Below are positions 47,341-60,528 of a stretch of DNA of 64,000 nt, one piece after another. Location: contig SGPL01000014.1 in NCBI GenBank assembly GCA_004802705.1, positions 62,001-126,000 of the forward strand, read 5' to 3'. Made by a program: the position numbers and the translations under genes. This stretch comes from Bondarzewia mesenterica. Its lineage: Eukaryota > Basidiomycota > Agaricomycetes > Russulales > Bondarzewiaceae. The notes under the pieces are model-generated. The model was not told the DNA's origin. It did no database searches and worked only from the letters and a program-made list of their open reading frames with translations. Each line of letters starts with the position of its first letter. Position 1 is the stretch's first letter.

Positions 47341-48570
47341 TCATCCGGGTGGGAGAAGGCTGGCATCCACCGGGCCCGAGTCTTCAGAAACCTCGTCGTC
47401 CTCCAAAGACATTGTGATAGGCGTGCGAGGCATGGCCATCACACCTGACAAACGAGCCATCAGAACATTGATCAATGGCAAAGAAGAAACAGATAAATAA
47501 AGCTATGCTCTTACCCGTCCGAGCAGACTCGATGATCCCAAACGGCTTAACCAAGCTCAAAAACGCCTCCACCCTGCTCGTCTTGCCGGTCATCTCCACA
47601 ATAACGCTGTTCTCACTAACGTCCACGATGCGCCCACCGAACTGGCTCGAGAGGGTATGAATGGACTGAAGATGCTGGTGACGCATCCGAAGTGCCTCGC
47701 TCGGGGTGAGCGGCGGCGGGGTTTGGCTCTCAGGCGACGAAGAGGGGACCGGTTCACCGTGTCCGCTGTGCTCGAAATTGAGCGCTAACGCCATCTCGCG
47801 TTTGAGCTTGCTTTGTTTGTTGCGCGCCGCGGCTGCACGGCTACGACGCGGCTCGTGCGAAGGTCCGCCGAGCAGTTGTTCCTCGAGGTATTCAGGACCG
47901 AGGATAGATACCTTTACGAGCAAAAGCTCGCGCGAGATGGTGCGCGTTTCAGTGTAATCCAGCACAGCCCAGACGGGAACCTAGGATTCAGGAAAGTTGA
48001 AGAGCATACTAAATATGTGATGATACTAAGACGCACCAAGTCCTCAAGCTGTCTCCTCGCCTGCTCGACGACACCATCCTGTCCGCTGAGGACAATGGAC
48101 ATCCGACTCAGGTCGCGAATTTCGGTGCGGCAAACGACGAGAGAGTCGATATTGAATCCGCGTCCCGCCAGGATTCCCGACACGCGGGACAGAACGCCAG
48201 GCTCGTTTTGAACCAAACAATTCAGTATGTGCCTGCATCAATAGAATGAGAAAATCAATCCAGATATTTTCGAAGTCCGTATACGGACGTACTTCTTGAA
48301 TGGCTGCAGACTGGGAGGAGGGGTGTTGTAAAGAATGTTGGTCACCGCCTCCTCTGCTGTTCTCGAGCGAGGCAGGTCCATCTCTGGAAGCGGCGGGGGC
48401 GGAATCCTATGCGACGTCTTGTAGTCGAGTGCCGACGTCGAATCATCAATTGGGGGCGGGGGTTTGGGTCGCTCGTCCGACAAGACGCGAGCGGTCGACG
48501 ACAGCGCGCGGGCTTTCCATAACGACCTTGTTGATGCGGTCACAGCGGCTCTGGCGCGTACGGCAAACAT
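47341..48570 (-). CDS. ILV6: Acetolactate synthase regulatory subunit (ILV6)
   Basis: This mitochondrial subunit activates acetolactate synthase and gives feedback control by valine in branched-chain amino acid synthesis. The ATG at 48570 opens a basic presequence (MFAVRARAAVTASTRSLWKA) and a proline-rich stretch. The ACT domain is clear: HILNCLVQNEPGVLSRVSGI, LAGRGFNIDSLVVCRTEIRD, SRMSIVLSGQDGVVEQARRQ. The second domain includes RELLLVKVSILGPEYLEEQL, a Ser/Pro insertion, and HLQSIHTLSSQFGGRIVDVS, VEMTGKTSRVEAFLSLVKPF, GIIESARTGLMA. The chain ends with an acidic tail and TGA at 47341-47343. Three short introns interrupt it. The insertion near residue 210 is longer than in yeast as far as I recall. 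Confidence 0.94.
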
Positions 48571-49354
48571 GCTGACCGTGTTATGGACGCTGGTGTGAGA
48601 ACGGGAAAAGTTATGCTAGCGGATGGTCGAGTCAGTTCACGCCCGAGTAATTATTATTGGCTCTGGAATAAATCGCTGCTTTTACTGCCTTTGCTTTCGG
48701 CCGTTTTCGGCCTTCCCCGGTTGAAGCTGCATATCCAGAAAAATGAATTTCCTGAAAAAAAAGGAACATAGCGCACAAACTCAAAACACGATAGCCTTAC
48801 ATACCCTCGAATATACCGTACAAAATTACTATAATTAATGTCCTTGAGACAAGAATGCAGAGTCAGAAGTCCATGCAGAACAGTCATCCGGACTCTCTGA
48901 GTGACTTGCAGATAAAGTACTTGGGTACAATATGCAAGTGCACTTCGGGAGCGGAGCGACGTGGTATGTATGTATGCATGATGTATGTATGTATGTATGT
49001 GAGTGAGTGGGTAGGTGTATTAGGTCGAACAAATGCAGCACAGGGATAAGGATAGACCGTCCAGCGTGGACAGACAGTATGTGTATATGTACCCTATGTA
49101 CCGTATACCACTTGATGAAAAGGGAAGAAAGTGCATGAAAAAAAATTACAAACGAGTTTGCAAAGGACAATATTCAGATACCTGTTGATAACTATCGTAC
49201 GCAACTGAAAACGTTCTTCGTGAGCGAGAGTTTGCATGAAGCTCAAGATGTGAGATGGACGGTGGACGGTGGTCAATGACGAGAAGTCATGGACGGGAAC
49301 GACAGAGAAAGATTAAAAAAAATGGGAATAAATTACGTCCGTGCGTTGTTCGCG
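48571..49354. other. Intergenic with short tetranucleotide repeat
   Basis: About 0.8 kb between ILV6 and the PDK1-type kinase. It contains a small ATGT/GTAT microsatellite at about 48965-49001, interrupted once, and A-runs near 49138-49145 and 49316-49322. No gene is supported. Confidence 0.5.
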
Positions 49355-52177
49355 TTAGAAAAGTTTCCGCTCGCGATAATTCTGATTGTGCGTCTCCAGA
49401 GCCTCAGAAATCCGTTGAACCCACGAGGACGCGAGAGCCTCTGTCTCGGCAGCGTAGAACGCTGACTTGGTCGTCTAAGTGCAAACAAGACATCAACAGT
49501 GGAAGGCATATCATAGACGGAGATGAAGACAAACACTCACGGTGAGCACGACGAACTCACAGGCTCCCTTCTTCGATACTCCAGTGATCACGCTTCGCGA
49601 CTCCTTCTCTCGCTCCTTCTCCTTTTCTTTCTCGGACGGCTGTAGCCCGTATTCACATTTTACAACGACACCGCGCCCGCCCTTCTGCTGCTTCAAACAA
49701 AGTAACCGATGCGACGTAAGTGCGAGCTGACGCAGCTTTGGCTTGCGCGGAGTAACCGGCAGAGGGAGCAGTAAGCGACTCGTTCTGCGCTTGAGCACCG
49801 TCTCTTCCACTGCGGAGTGGAACAGCATAGTTTCTCCAGGTGCAAAAGCAGACGACCTACACAATTTACCCGACAGTTGTCAACGGGCCGAAGCTAAAGG
49901 ACAGCAATTTCATTTGAGGAGCTCACCAATCAGGCTCGCTCGGCACCTCATTCCGCATTGGACTTCTCGTCCGATTACGCCCCCGATTCAAACCTATGGC
50001 CTCCAATGCTGCACCCAGCTTCTCCACTGGACTTCCATCGGACGAGCCGGTGGCATACGAGTCGCGAACCGGAGCTGGGACGTTCATCGGCTCGTTTACA
50101 TCGGTCGGAGGTGGATCGTGCCCCCCCTCCCATTGACGGAAGTCATAGCGGCCTGACCACTCGCTGTGGCACGAGGGTCACCTCCCCCAATCCCACCCCC
50201 CTCCAGCTTCCTCACCCTCACCGCCGCTTTCCCCCTCGCCTATCGAAGGCTCCGCAAGCTCGAAACGCACCACACCAGTACCATTGACGAGGGCGCGGGG
50301 CACGGACGGTATATCGCCGAGCATCGTGCGCTCACTTGCGGCGTCTGACACGGGCGGGTCCGCAACTGGTTCCCGCGCATACTCGGGTAGCTCACCCATT
50401 GGGCCAACCTCTTCTGGGGGAACGTAACCACCATCATAGGTGCGCTTCCCGGATAGCTGGTACTCCTGCCCCTCCGCGTCCGACGTCCAGCTCATGCCAT
50501 CATCACCACGGCGGTTGCCAGCACCGTCATCGTCGTCATCGCCGTCATGGTCTGCCTCGCCGCCAGCTAGATCATCCCACGCTGCTCCCACATCATCCCA
50601 ATTCTGATCCGAGCTGACCCTGACAGGATGCTCCTTCTTCACGAGGCCAGATTCTAACGGTGGCGCCGGGTCTGTCCATAAGGTCTGCCAATTAATAGTC
50701 GCAAAGAACGGGTGGGCGCGAAGGGCCTGCATATCGTGTCCACTGCCCGGTGGTCCGGCACCTAATCGTTCCAGTGGATCTCGGACCTAGACCGCGGCAG
50801 CTTGAATGAGTGCGAGGCTTGGGGGATAAATGAGGACACCCACGAGGAGTTTCCGCACGAGGTCCTTGGCCTGCTCGTCGAACCCGTCGGGGAACGAATA
50901 TTCAAGCTGCTTGATCTTCTGCCAGGTGAGATATTCGGAGAGTCCTTGGAAGGCGAAACGGCCCGCAATCATCTGGTATAAGACACATCCAAGTGCCCAC
51001 AAATCCGAACTGCGGAAGTGTCAGTCGTGCGCATGGTCACATGGATATTATTTGGGTGAACCTTTTGCTCGTCTCATTCGCCTCGAGCAACTCCGGAGAG
51101 ACATACTGCGCCGTTCCGACAAACGTCTTCGCCCGTTCAGCTGGAGGCAATTAATCACGTGTACGGGACTGTGCGTTTGTTTCACTCACCACCAACGTCA
51201 ATGAGCTTTCCAGTGCCGAAATCGGTGATTTTGATCCGAAAAGCATCATCCAAAAGTATGTTTTCTGGCTTCAGGTCCCTGTATATGGATGAGACGGCAA
51301 GGCCGGAAAAGAGGGGATCCGACGAACCGATGAATAACACCCTTGGAATGCATGTAGTCCAGAGCGTCGACAAGTTGAGCGGCGTAATACCGCGCACAGG
51401 TAGTCGATAAAGATCCCATGCGAGATATTCGAGATTGCAGCTCGCCATTCTTTGCATAGTCTATCACGAAATCTGCGCAGGCGTGAGACATGAAGTCGAT
51501 CACGCAGAAAATTCAAGAAAACGCAATGCGCACATAAGCTCCAATCATCCTGAAATGCCCAATGTAGCCGCACTATGCCTGGATGGCCGGAACCCAGCCT
51601 GACCAAGGTATTTTTCTCAGCAAGAGCAGTTTGAAGTTTGTTATTACGCTTGAGATGGCCCTTATCAAGGACCTTGACAGCGTACTCTTGTCGAGTAGCA
51701 CGATGGACAACATGCAGAACCTGTGAATCATGTTGCGAAATTTTAGTGATGCGACGAAGTCTGGGGGAAGAGCAGGAGACTGACAGTGGAATATGACCCC
51801 TCTCCAAGGATCTCGCCAAATTCAAAGTCCTCTGCGCTCAGACGGCCATTGACGGAACTGCTGCGAGATTTCGACTTTGACTGCGCGCGCGCCGTGTGTT
51901 GTTGGTGGAGTAGTTCTGGAGGCTCATCCGGCAGGCCAAGCTCCCTCGCAAGGTAGGCTGGCGGGCGGGTCGAGCGGGGGGTGGTAGGAACAGCAGGACT
52001 ACGAGAACGTGGGGACGAAAAGGTGCGAATGGGGCGAGGACGAGGGGTGTTCAGAAGTAAGGAAGATGCTGAGCCTGAGCTAGAAGACGAGGAGATGACG
52101 GAGGCATTTCTGGAGAGATCTGCGAGAGAAGCATGAGGAGGGTCGGGGGATGGGGTGGATGGCTTGAGTGTGATCAT
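49355..52177 (-). CDS. PDK1-type AGC protein kinase with C-terminal PH domain
   Basis: A serine/threonine kinase of the phosphoinositide-dependent kinase group (Pkh/Ksg1 relatives) that phosphorylates activation loops of other AGC kinases. The ATG at 52177 starts a Ser/Pro-rich tail of about 125 residues. The kinase domain follows: FGEILGEGSYSTV (glycine loop), YAVKVLDKGHL (lysine), VIHRDLKPENILL (catalytic loop), ITDFGTGKLIDVGGE, and FVGTAQYVSPELLEANETS (activation segment). After the kinase domain comes a long acidic linker (about 170 residues). The C-terminal PH domain is read as TPRKPKLRQLALTSHRLLCL, VVVKCEYGLQPSEKEKEKE, FVVLTTTKSAFYAAETEALA and SSWVQRISEALE. The stop is TAA at 49355-49357. 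The PH domain should recruit it to membranes. Many introns are present. Confidence 0.92.
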
Positions 52178-53322
52178 CCAGCAGAAACGAAAGAGAAAGG
52201 ATAGAGGGAGGTGAAGAAAAGTATGCGGAGAGAGCTTCAGAGACTGTCAAGGTCGAGGCACTGTAGGCGATCGTGGCTATATATGGCGGCGCTTCAACTT
52301 AGTTGCAGCAGTACTAGTGCTCCTTCTCGTCCACCCCGCACACATCATTACCTATCATTACTCACCTCAGCACCGCATCCCATCCCACGCAGGAACATCC
52401 CACTCCTCTTCGTGTCAACCCGTGTCCTCCCATGCTCTTCTCACTGCCGCGCCTGTCGGTCAACCAGCTGCACACAACAATTGATTGCTCCCTCGCGCAA
52501 TGATTCGTCATGAATCACTCAGGCGAATTGCATACGGGGACTCGGTGTACGTACACCTATGCCGCAATCTGCTCTGGATTTAGGCCATTCCTTCTGGTTC
52601 GGCAGAGCCTAGGTATTAATCCTCTTACGACCTGCGAACAGTTTCTCGGCCCTTTCTCGCGTGCCTTGGCCATTGTGCACGTTGCGATTGGGGAGAGGAG
52701 GAATATCGTACACGTTTACTTACGCGTCCTCTGGGCCTCAAGGCTTTCAATATGTCGGTGAGTTGTACAATCTTTACTATCATTGGTCTAGTGTTCGACA
52801 GGGACCCAGTGTTCGGCAGTCGCTCATAGCCCCTCAAAACACATTATTCCTAGTGCATAAATAATGTCAAATGAATACCATCTCACATCTGAAACCTGGT
52901 GAGGGTCCGATCGACCGTTGAAAAGATTTTTGAGTAAAAGTACGGAAATTTGCTCAATTTGAAGTCAATGCGATTTACGACCCTGGAATGTCGCCCTTTC
53001 TTCCACTTTTTTCGTGACATGGATTACCATGCATTATTGACTAGATACATATTTCTCTGAGGTCGATACATGAGTAAATGTTTCGGAAGTTGAGAACGGT
53101 ATCTACTTAGCGGTACTTACTTCAAGTTTGCACGTGTAATCTGCGCCACACTTTCTGTTGTGGAGACTTTGCACATAACATAACGGTTAACCAGCATCTA
53201 GCCAGCGTATTTGCATGCTAACATCCCAGTGAAACAAACACTGGACGTCGCTTCAGTGCTTGTTGAGCGACATTTTTGATAGCTCACCATAGCCATACTT
53301 GCGCAGACATTAACCTCCCGGC
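52178..53322. other. Divergent intergenic region, 1.1 kb
   Basis: The region lies between the start codons of the PDK1-type kinase and Med1. Open frames are short and match nothing. It is AT-richer near 52860-53280. It presumably carries both promoters; no clear TATA box was seen. Confidence 0.45.
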
Positions 53323-55793
53323 ATGTCTGAACCAGACCTGCCTCCAACCCTCCTTTCCGTCCTCCAATCCTTCACGTCCTCTGAACGGCTCTCCACTTCC
53401 ATCACTCCATTTTCATCACGTCCTATACATCCATTCTCCTCTTCAGCGGAACAAACAGTCTCCTACCTTAATGATCTAATCGAGACCACCGGCCACCTCG
53501 TCCATTCTACGAACGTGCACCTGAATGCACCTACGTTCAACTCCAAAACCGTTTCACTTCTCCGCCAACAAACTGTCGCGCAGCATGGATTACATCTTGT
53601 CAGCCAATATTTTCTTGTCGCCTCCTTCGAAGGATTTCCTTCGATATAACAATAGTTTATATGCTGAGTAACTGAGTTCTTGCAGATAGAACAGTCATTA
53701 TGTCCGACAGACGCTCGCCGTTTTGCGCGAGAGGGCGCCTTACGGAGAAGATGTACCCCTTGAAAAAGGGCTCATAGCAGATTGGTGTATCGAGCGTATC
53801 AGCCAATGGGGTGCGGAAGTAGGTATGGAAGCATTCCCCGAAGCCGACACCTCAGGCCGTCGCACGCTAGTGCTCGGCGGCAAGGTACTCGTTTTGGACG
53901 TGGAGTTCGCGTTGCAACCCTTTGTGGATATCGTCGGTGTGCGCACGTCGTACGCCGTTCCCAATGGCGCTCCAGGAGGGACTGCTAAGGGATCGGTCTC
54001 GTTGGACGGGTTTTTGACTGATGTGTTGAGCGCTTGGGTAAGAGAGGTGCAGCGGCTTGCGCAGAAGCAAGTCAATGCCACTGCGGGGATTGAAGCTGGA
54101 ACTGGGGTCAATGGCGTAGATGCGACGACAGCGGCACTAGGGAAGGAAGTATTGAAGAGTTTCGGGTATTTGATGAGGTTGGACCAATTGGCGAGTATAG
54201 AGGGAGATCCGGGTATCAGGTGGTTCAGCGATATCGATGCGCTGGGTGCTTCGTTGGAAGGCTTTGCCAAGGTCGAGGCACAAGCCGTTGCAAGGTTGGT
54301 CTCATTTTTGGTTCATGTCTGCCTGCGCTGACCTTTACTTAGCTCGCTTTCCCTGCGCGAAGCACCCCTCGACATCTTCCTTTTACGAGGCCATGCTCTC
54401 CCACTCCCTTATCTTACGTCCCCGTCATTGAGCCTCCTTATACACTTGTCCCCGCGCACCTACTTGTCTCTCTTGCGGAATTTATCTGCACCGGATCTTC
54501 CCTCGCCGTCCCTGCCAGCAATATCGCTTCCATTTTCTCACCTCCGACGCCTTTTAGCTTCTCGCACTCCCCTCACAGGCGCAACTTTCGCAACCCTCTC
54601 CATCCGTCCTCTAAAAACACAACTGCGTCCTCCAGCTGCATCCGGTCTCCCCCTCCTCTCCAACCGTCCATCGTTCCCTCTTATATCCGCAGCAGCCGCC
54701 TTCGACTACGCATTCCCTATCCCGCAAGGTGTCGGGCCAGACGAGCAATGTGTCTGGGTACTTGATTTTACCGCAAGCGGGAGGAAACGGGGGGTCGTCA
54801 TGAGTCAAAGTCGGATGGGGGGAATCGAGGCCATCGTTAACCCGTTGAGCGCGATCAATCATATGAGTGGTGGTGGGATGATAACGTATGTGAGTGGGAG
54901 CTGGGTGGACTTGCTGGTGCGCCTGAATTAGTTTCATGTGCCTGATCTAAAGTGACACGAAGGGCTGCCACAATATAGCTCAATCCCACGAGCCATATAT
55001 CGCCTGAACGGTACACCACCGTTTATGTGAGATTATGCACGCGGCTTTTTCTTCGAAGCCCGAGCTCAATTTTTTTTACTTGTTCTTATGCAGATATCTC
55101 CGACGGGCGCGCACCCACCGCTACATCTCAATCTAGCCGCGCCTGAAGAACGTGGATTCTTGCTGGAACAGGTGCAAGTTCATAATATGACAGAAGTATG
55201 GGCTATCCTCGAGGTATGACATACATTTACCATGACAATGAACTTCTCTGACTATGGTGCATTGTCGATGCATCAGATCGTCCGAGAACAATGCTGGTTG
55301 AACGAAATCCTGCTAGGGTATGAATGGAGTACAGAGGGTTTGTTGACGGTGTCACAAGAAAACGTGAACACAGAACCCCCTACTGAGAACGAACTGCAAG
55401 CAATTCTTGATGGTCGGTCTCTCTTTGTCATGTGCATACAGATATACTGATGTCAACCGGCTCTAGGCACCTTCGCCCCGCTCAAGATCCCCGTCAATGT
55501 CTATCTTCCTACTACCTTTGGGTCTACCACAGACGGGCTTTTCGACTCTGGACTCCCGGCGCCTAGCAGGCCTCTCCCGCGCGTCGTCATGACCTCGCCT
55601 GAGCGCCCGCCGATCTCAGGTCTCGTGCAGGTGACGGTCACGTACGATGCGACGCGACCAAGGGGGGGTCGCGGTTGAGGTTCGGGGTGCAATGGGTGCG
55701 GCATCTGATGTTGAGAAAATGGAGGAAGCCGTGAGGAGAGGAGGTATTCTTGGCCTTCCAGGGCGGGTTTGGGAGATCGCGCAGACTAGTTGA
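53323..55793 (+). CDS. MED1: Mediator complex subunit 1 (Med1), C-terminal frame break
   Basis: A subunit of the Mediator middle module linking activators to RNA polymerase II. From ATG 53323 the gene encodes SAEQTVSYLNDLIETTGHLV, then LAVLRERAPYGEDVPLEKGL, LVLGGKVLVLDVEFALQPFV, DIVGVRTSYAVPNGAPGG, a linker, IPQGVGPDEQCVWVLDF and GGMITYVSGSWVDLL. The order matches fungal Med1 as I know it. Short introns lie near 53605, 54295, 54950, 55215 and 55415. As written, the frame ends at TGA 55676-55678, just after a G7 run (55662-55668). With six Gs the frame would continue for about 38 codons (GVAVEVRGAMGAASDVEKME onward) to TGA 55791-55793. The span given includes this continuation. Confidence 0.82.
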
Positions 55794-55928
55794 GCTCAAA
55801 GTTGGCGCTTACGCAGGCTCCTACCCACCGCCGCTTCAAGGTCAAGGGCGATGTGCGAGGGCGAAAGAGCAATGTTAGATATGAATTAAATATGAATTCA
55901 AACAATTAGCCACCATGACAAAGATGAA
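55794..55928. other. Med1 3' flank
   Basis: AT-rich sequence with ATGAATT repeats near 55880-55900 sits just before the inverted-repeat element. It probably holds the end of the Med1 transcript. Confidence 0.4.
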
Positions 55929-56714
55929 ATGACTCAACACACAAACCTCAAACCTTATCCCACTTTCTTACCCTTGACCTCTCAGCGGCNGCTGGCACAA
56001 AACATATACAAACACGCGCCACCCAGGAATCTCGCCGGCCTTAGCCACTGGTAGACCGGCCGACACGGTCACGTGCCTGCATTTACTAGTTGTGCCACAA
56101 GTGGACCAGTTTTCAACTTTTAATGTGTCACGACAGATATTCTAAACAAGATACCTCACAACAAGTTGCCATGGCAGTAAGACATGTATCCAAAAGATGC
56201 TCATGTATATTTTTTCATGATGTATGATAGATGATGCCAAAAATGCGGCAGTGAGGTACCCTCCTCTGAATGTTGCGAAATGGAAGTCAAAAATGGTTCT
56301 ACTTGAGGTACAGATTGGCATAACATTACATGGATTGTTTGGCTGAGTTGGTGAGAGTGCTGGAATGTTGCGTGTGGTTGAGTGTTCGATTCTGGCTCAT
56401 GCCATATTATTATTTTGATTCTTTGCTCTTCTGTTGCACGTCTTTTCACCTGCGTTCCAGCCTGCTTGTGGCTTTGCTGATGTAGCCCTTCCATAGATTC
56501 TCATAATTTTATAGGTAAATCTATAAACTGTAGATTCCATAGATATCACTAGATTCAGTAATGCAGGCACGTGACCGTGTCGGCCGGTCTACCAGTGGCT
56601 AAGGCCGGCGAGATTCCCGGGTGGCACGTGTTTGTATATGTTTTGTGCCAGCCGCCGCTGAGAGGTCAAGGGTAAGAAAGTGAGATAAGGTTTGAGGTTT
56701 GCGTGTTGAGTCAT
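55929..56714. mobile_element. Inverted-repeat element, arms of about 157 bp
   Basis: The left arm (55929-56086) and right arm (56558-56714) are reverse complements with only a handful of mismatches. Shared blocks include ATGACTCAACAC, CTCAAACCTTATC, CTTGACCTCTCAGCGGC and GGCCGACACGGTCACGTG. They enclose about 470 bp with no coding frame of note. The right arm runs straight into the N block, so its true end is unseen. Possible readings are a non-autonomous TIR element or two terminal repeats of retroelements set head to head beside the Gypsy body. Confidence 0.8.
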
Positions 56715-56820
56715 NNNNNNNNNNNNNNNNNNNNNNNNNNNNNNNNNNNNNNNNNNNNNNNNNNNNNNNNNNNNNNNNNNNNNNNNNNNNNNNNNNNNNN
56801 NNNNNNNNNNNNNNNNNNNN
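56715..56820. other. Assembly gap (run of Ns)
   Basis: A continuous block of about 106 Ns separates the inverted-repeat element from the Gypsy body. True length and content are unknown; any 5' terminal repeat end or primer-binding site of the retroelement would lie here. Confidence 0.95.
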
Positions 56821-59800
56821 GGTNGNNAGNNGCCTGCAACATNACCACNTTCTTGATCNCNAAGAAANNCCTNTCCGTNCNCGAACAAAGTCGCGCNTTC
56901 NCTNGAGGCTTCCACCCNNAATTATNGGCCNGAGTTTCACAGCGCCTCNAGCTNAAGTNNCCAGACCATTTCCCCNANNATNNNTATGATATTCNGGAAG
57001 TGCACNATGNGGCANGCGATTTGTNCTNCATNGCACCACTTCGGCAGTACAGCCCACCNACATCTCNTCATTNCCNTCGATCACANCTATCGCCNNNGCT
57101 ACTGAAGTCAAAATGGAAGACCTNANGACCATGTTCGANTGCATTACNGAGACNTTNGTCAAGGCCCTTAGNGGTCAACAAGCNNTCGCACCCCCTCNTC
57201 CNNCNCCGAANCCCNAAACNNCTGGTCGCTGCACCTTCTGTGGCAATGCTGGACATTATATGNGAGAATGCCCCNAAGTCGAAGACTATATTCNCCAGGG
57301 CAAGTGCAGGNGCAATCCCNAAGGCAAGGTNATCCTATCNTCNGGAGCCTTCNTCCNGCGAAGTATTCNAGGGCTTTGGTTGAAGGAACGCATCNANGAG
57401 TGGCATCGTCGCAACCCAGNACAGATCNCGCGAGGACAGCTGCTTCTCAATGTCTTACCCAANNTCTACTATGATCNTTCNGCACCCNACCCNGCTGATC
57501 CTNCAGCCCCTNCGATCNCCANNACTGNGCATCTCTCAGCATATCATCTGACAANAGANGANNNCATCNCCAGCCTTGAANNCGAACTNTTCCAACTTCG
57601 CAATCGGNGANAACCNAGNACCACGATCNTGNNATGCCCTGAGGCTGACAGTGANGAAGAACCNAGNGATAACACTCCCGAAGTACCNCGCCATNCTGCN
57701 CCGAAGGTCNCANNCCCAGTTNCATATGTTCAGGTTCNTCCGCNTCCAAAACNAGCCCCTGCTGAACCCACANGGCACGTTGANCCTCCCATTCATCTNT
57801 ACGCTGCAGCCCNNGATGNGACCTATGTCCCACCTNTCNATAAAGTCACCAATGAGGTTNTGCAACCACCTGCGATCAAGAAGCAAGAACCTGCATATCG
57901 CACGATGGCNCNGATCTATGACAAGGCAGTCACGAAGGATGTTTATGANAGGGCTATGTCATCTNNGATCANGGTCACNCAGCGCGAGCTTCTATCGCTN
58001 TCTCCNGAAGTTNGTGCCCAGATTCGNGAAGCAANNGCTGGCCGATGCATTCCTCAGCNNGANGGNNGACAAGNNAAGNTCTTGATGCAAGANGATGCCC
58101 TTNCCTTTGCCCTTGACGATCTNGACCCANCCTGNGANATCNANCATACTTCACCNGATATNGNNACNGCCTCATTTGCNCAAATCCTCCATCAGCCACT
58201 CATACCTCCNNAAGGATCGCTNNTNATCCCNGACCCATACGAAGCCTACTTCAATTTGCTCACACCGGACGAAGAACCCNAACCCCTCATNGTCGCAAAA
58301 GAATCATCNGCACTTCGCTCTATCCTACNNCTNNTCGATNATCAACANCNAGTCNAATCCATTGTNGATCNCNGGTNGCAGATTATCGCAATGTNNNAAG
58401 ANGTCTGNAATGAACTGGCCCTCATCTANGATCCCGATATCNTGCTCAACATGCAATCTGCNAATGGCGAAATCGACAAGTCCCTCAGTCTANCANGCAA
58501 TGTCCCATTCCTCATCNGCGATATCGNGCTTTATCTTCAAGTCCATGTTATTCGCNAACTGGCTTATGACATCCTCCTGGGTNNCCCCTTNGANGTCCTT
58601 ACTGAAANCATCNNCAAGAACTTNGCCAANGAGAATCAGACCATCACCATTCACGATCNGAATACNGNACNCAANNNNACNGTGCCNANATTGGNAAGAG
58701 GACCACNGCGCTTCNTTGAAAGCAACAGGAAGGTTTTTNGCAGATCGAGNATTTGATCGNTGATCAAGGAGAACTCGCGCTCATCATAGCNATGGATACC
58801 CAATCNCATCTGCAATTTGAAGCTTTTNGCCTTCTNGACNCTTCTACCTCTCCACTCTTTAATATCTGACTCTCGTATCTTTCTGCCTGCAACCCTGCNA
58901 TATTTTNCCNATCTGACCCNTCTGNTTTCGACTCATCTCTCCTNTCTGCNTTCACTCNNANTCCCACCTCTCAAGTTCCCATTCAATCTCTTTTATCGAC
59001 TCTTCNCAANNATCNGGTNNCNGTCTTNNCTGCAAAGTGCAAGTACAAGCCTGTCACTCAAAAAGTACGCCCNATCTTGGCNNAACTTCCTGATAAGTTT
59101 NNCATCATTNGCAATATATCCGGNGATCCACTGGCAGACATGCCTTANCTCAGTCCNAACCCCCCACCATTNNNNCCCTTNGGTCNCTACACTTNNGAAC
59201 NTCNNNACATCATCGACAACGTCCACCCTNGTGATTTCCTCTGGCCTGCTGAANGNGANCTNATGCATCACTTCATGTNTGTGCAACANGAAGGCTTCGC
59301 TTGGAATGATACNNAGTGNGGCCACTTTNGCNAAGATTTCTTTCCTNCTGTCGATATGCCNGTGGTCGCTCACANGCCCTGGGTCCTTCNCAATATGCCN
59401 ATTCCTCCTGGGATCTACGACAAAGTCTGCGATGTTATCCATACCAAGGTCGCAGCCNGGGTTTATGAACCTTNGAANTNCTCNTATCACTCCNGATGGT
59501 TTANCGTCNTCAAAAAGGANGGCTCTAGTCTTTGCCTNNTCCACAGCCTCGAACNNCTCAATGCAGTCACCATNCAACATTCTGGCATCCCANCCTACAC
59601 NGATCAGATCNCCGAACAATTNNCTGGCCGNNCCTGTGGNGGCATGCTCGATCTNTANNTCNGATANGATGAGCGAACTCTCGCNNANTCCTCGNGCNAT
59701 TATACNACCTTTCAAACCCCCTATGGNGNNCTTCNCCTTGTCACTCTCCCTATNGGCTGGACAAATTCGGTCCCNATCTTCCATGANGATGTCACCTTCA

Positions 59801-60528
59801 TCCTGCNACCCNAAATNCCCNATANCACTATCCCNTACATCGACGACGTACCAGTACGCCGCCCTGCGACTCAATACCTACTCCCTGATGGATCGCCCAA
59901 AATGCATCCTGATAATCCTCACATTTGTCGCTTCGTGTGGGAACACTTCCAAAGTCTCAATTGCATCGTCTAGCGCATGAAGTATTCCGGTGGAACCTTT
60001 TCCGGTCATAAAGCGATTCTCTGTTCACCCGAAATTACGGTGGTTGGACATCGCTGTACTCCTAATGGTTGCCTACCCGAAGAACCTCACGTCGAGAAGA
60101 TCGTCAACTGGGGCCCTTGTCGCGACTTGTCTAATGTTCGTGCATTCCTCGGAACCATTGGCATCATTCGCATTTTCATTCGCAACTTCGCCCATTGTGC
60201 CCACGCACTCACCAAGATTACGCACAAAGAAGAACCTTTTCACTTCAGACCTGACCAGATCGCTGCTCAAGAAAACCTCAAGGCTGCTCTCCTCGCCTCC
60301 CCTGCACTCCGTCTGATTGACTATTCCTCCGAATCCCCTGTCATCCTTGCTGTCGATACTTCACACATCGCTGTCGGCTTTCACCTGTGCCAATGTGATC
60401 CCGATAATTCCAAGATCCGCTACTATGCCCGTTTCAGCTCTATCACTCTCAACGAGCCTATTCAGTACCTTTTTACCATCTCACACGGTCCAGCCGAAGC
60501 TGCTTTTTGCCCAACGCTGACGGTGTAG
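56821..60528 (+). mobile_element. Ty3/Gypsy retrotransposon body, degenerate and truncated
   Basis: The order is that of a Gypsy polyprotein. A gag zinc knuckle C-T-F-C-G-N-A-G-H-Y lies near 57230-57271, followed by a protease with a D-P-G-S-like active site near 58366 and the YDILLG strand at about 58564-58581. The reverse transcriptase has the YIDD motif at 59836-59847. The RT thumb and the start of RNase H run to about 60460 (VILAVDTSHIAVGFHLCQCD). A TAG at 59971-59973 interrupts the frame before the MKYSGGTFSGHK block. Homology stops inside RNase H; integrase and a 3' terminal repeat are missing. The body up to 59860 has very many single Ns, and the part beyond is almost clean. Expression of a full product from this copy is not possible. 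Confidence 0.9.
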
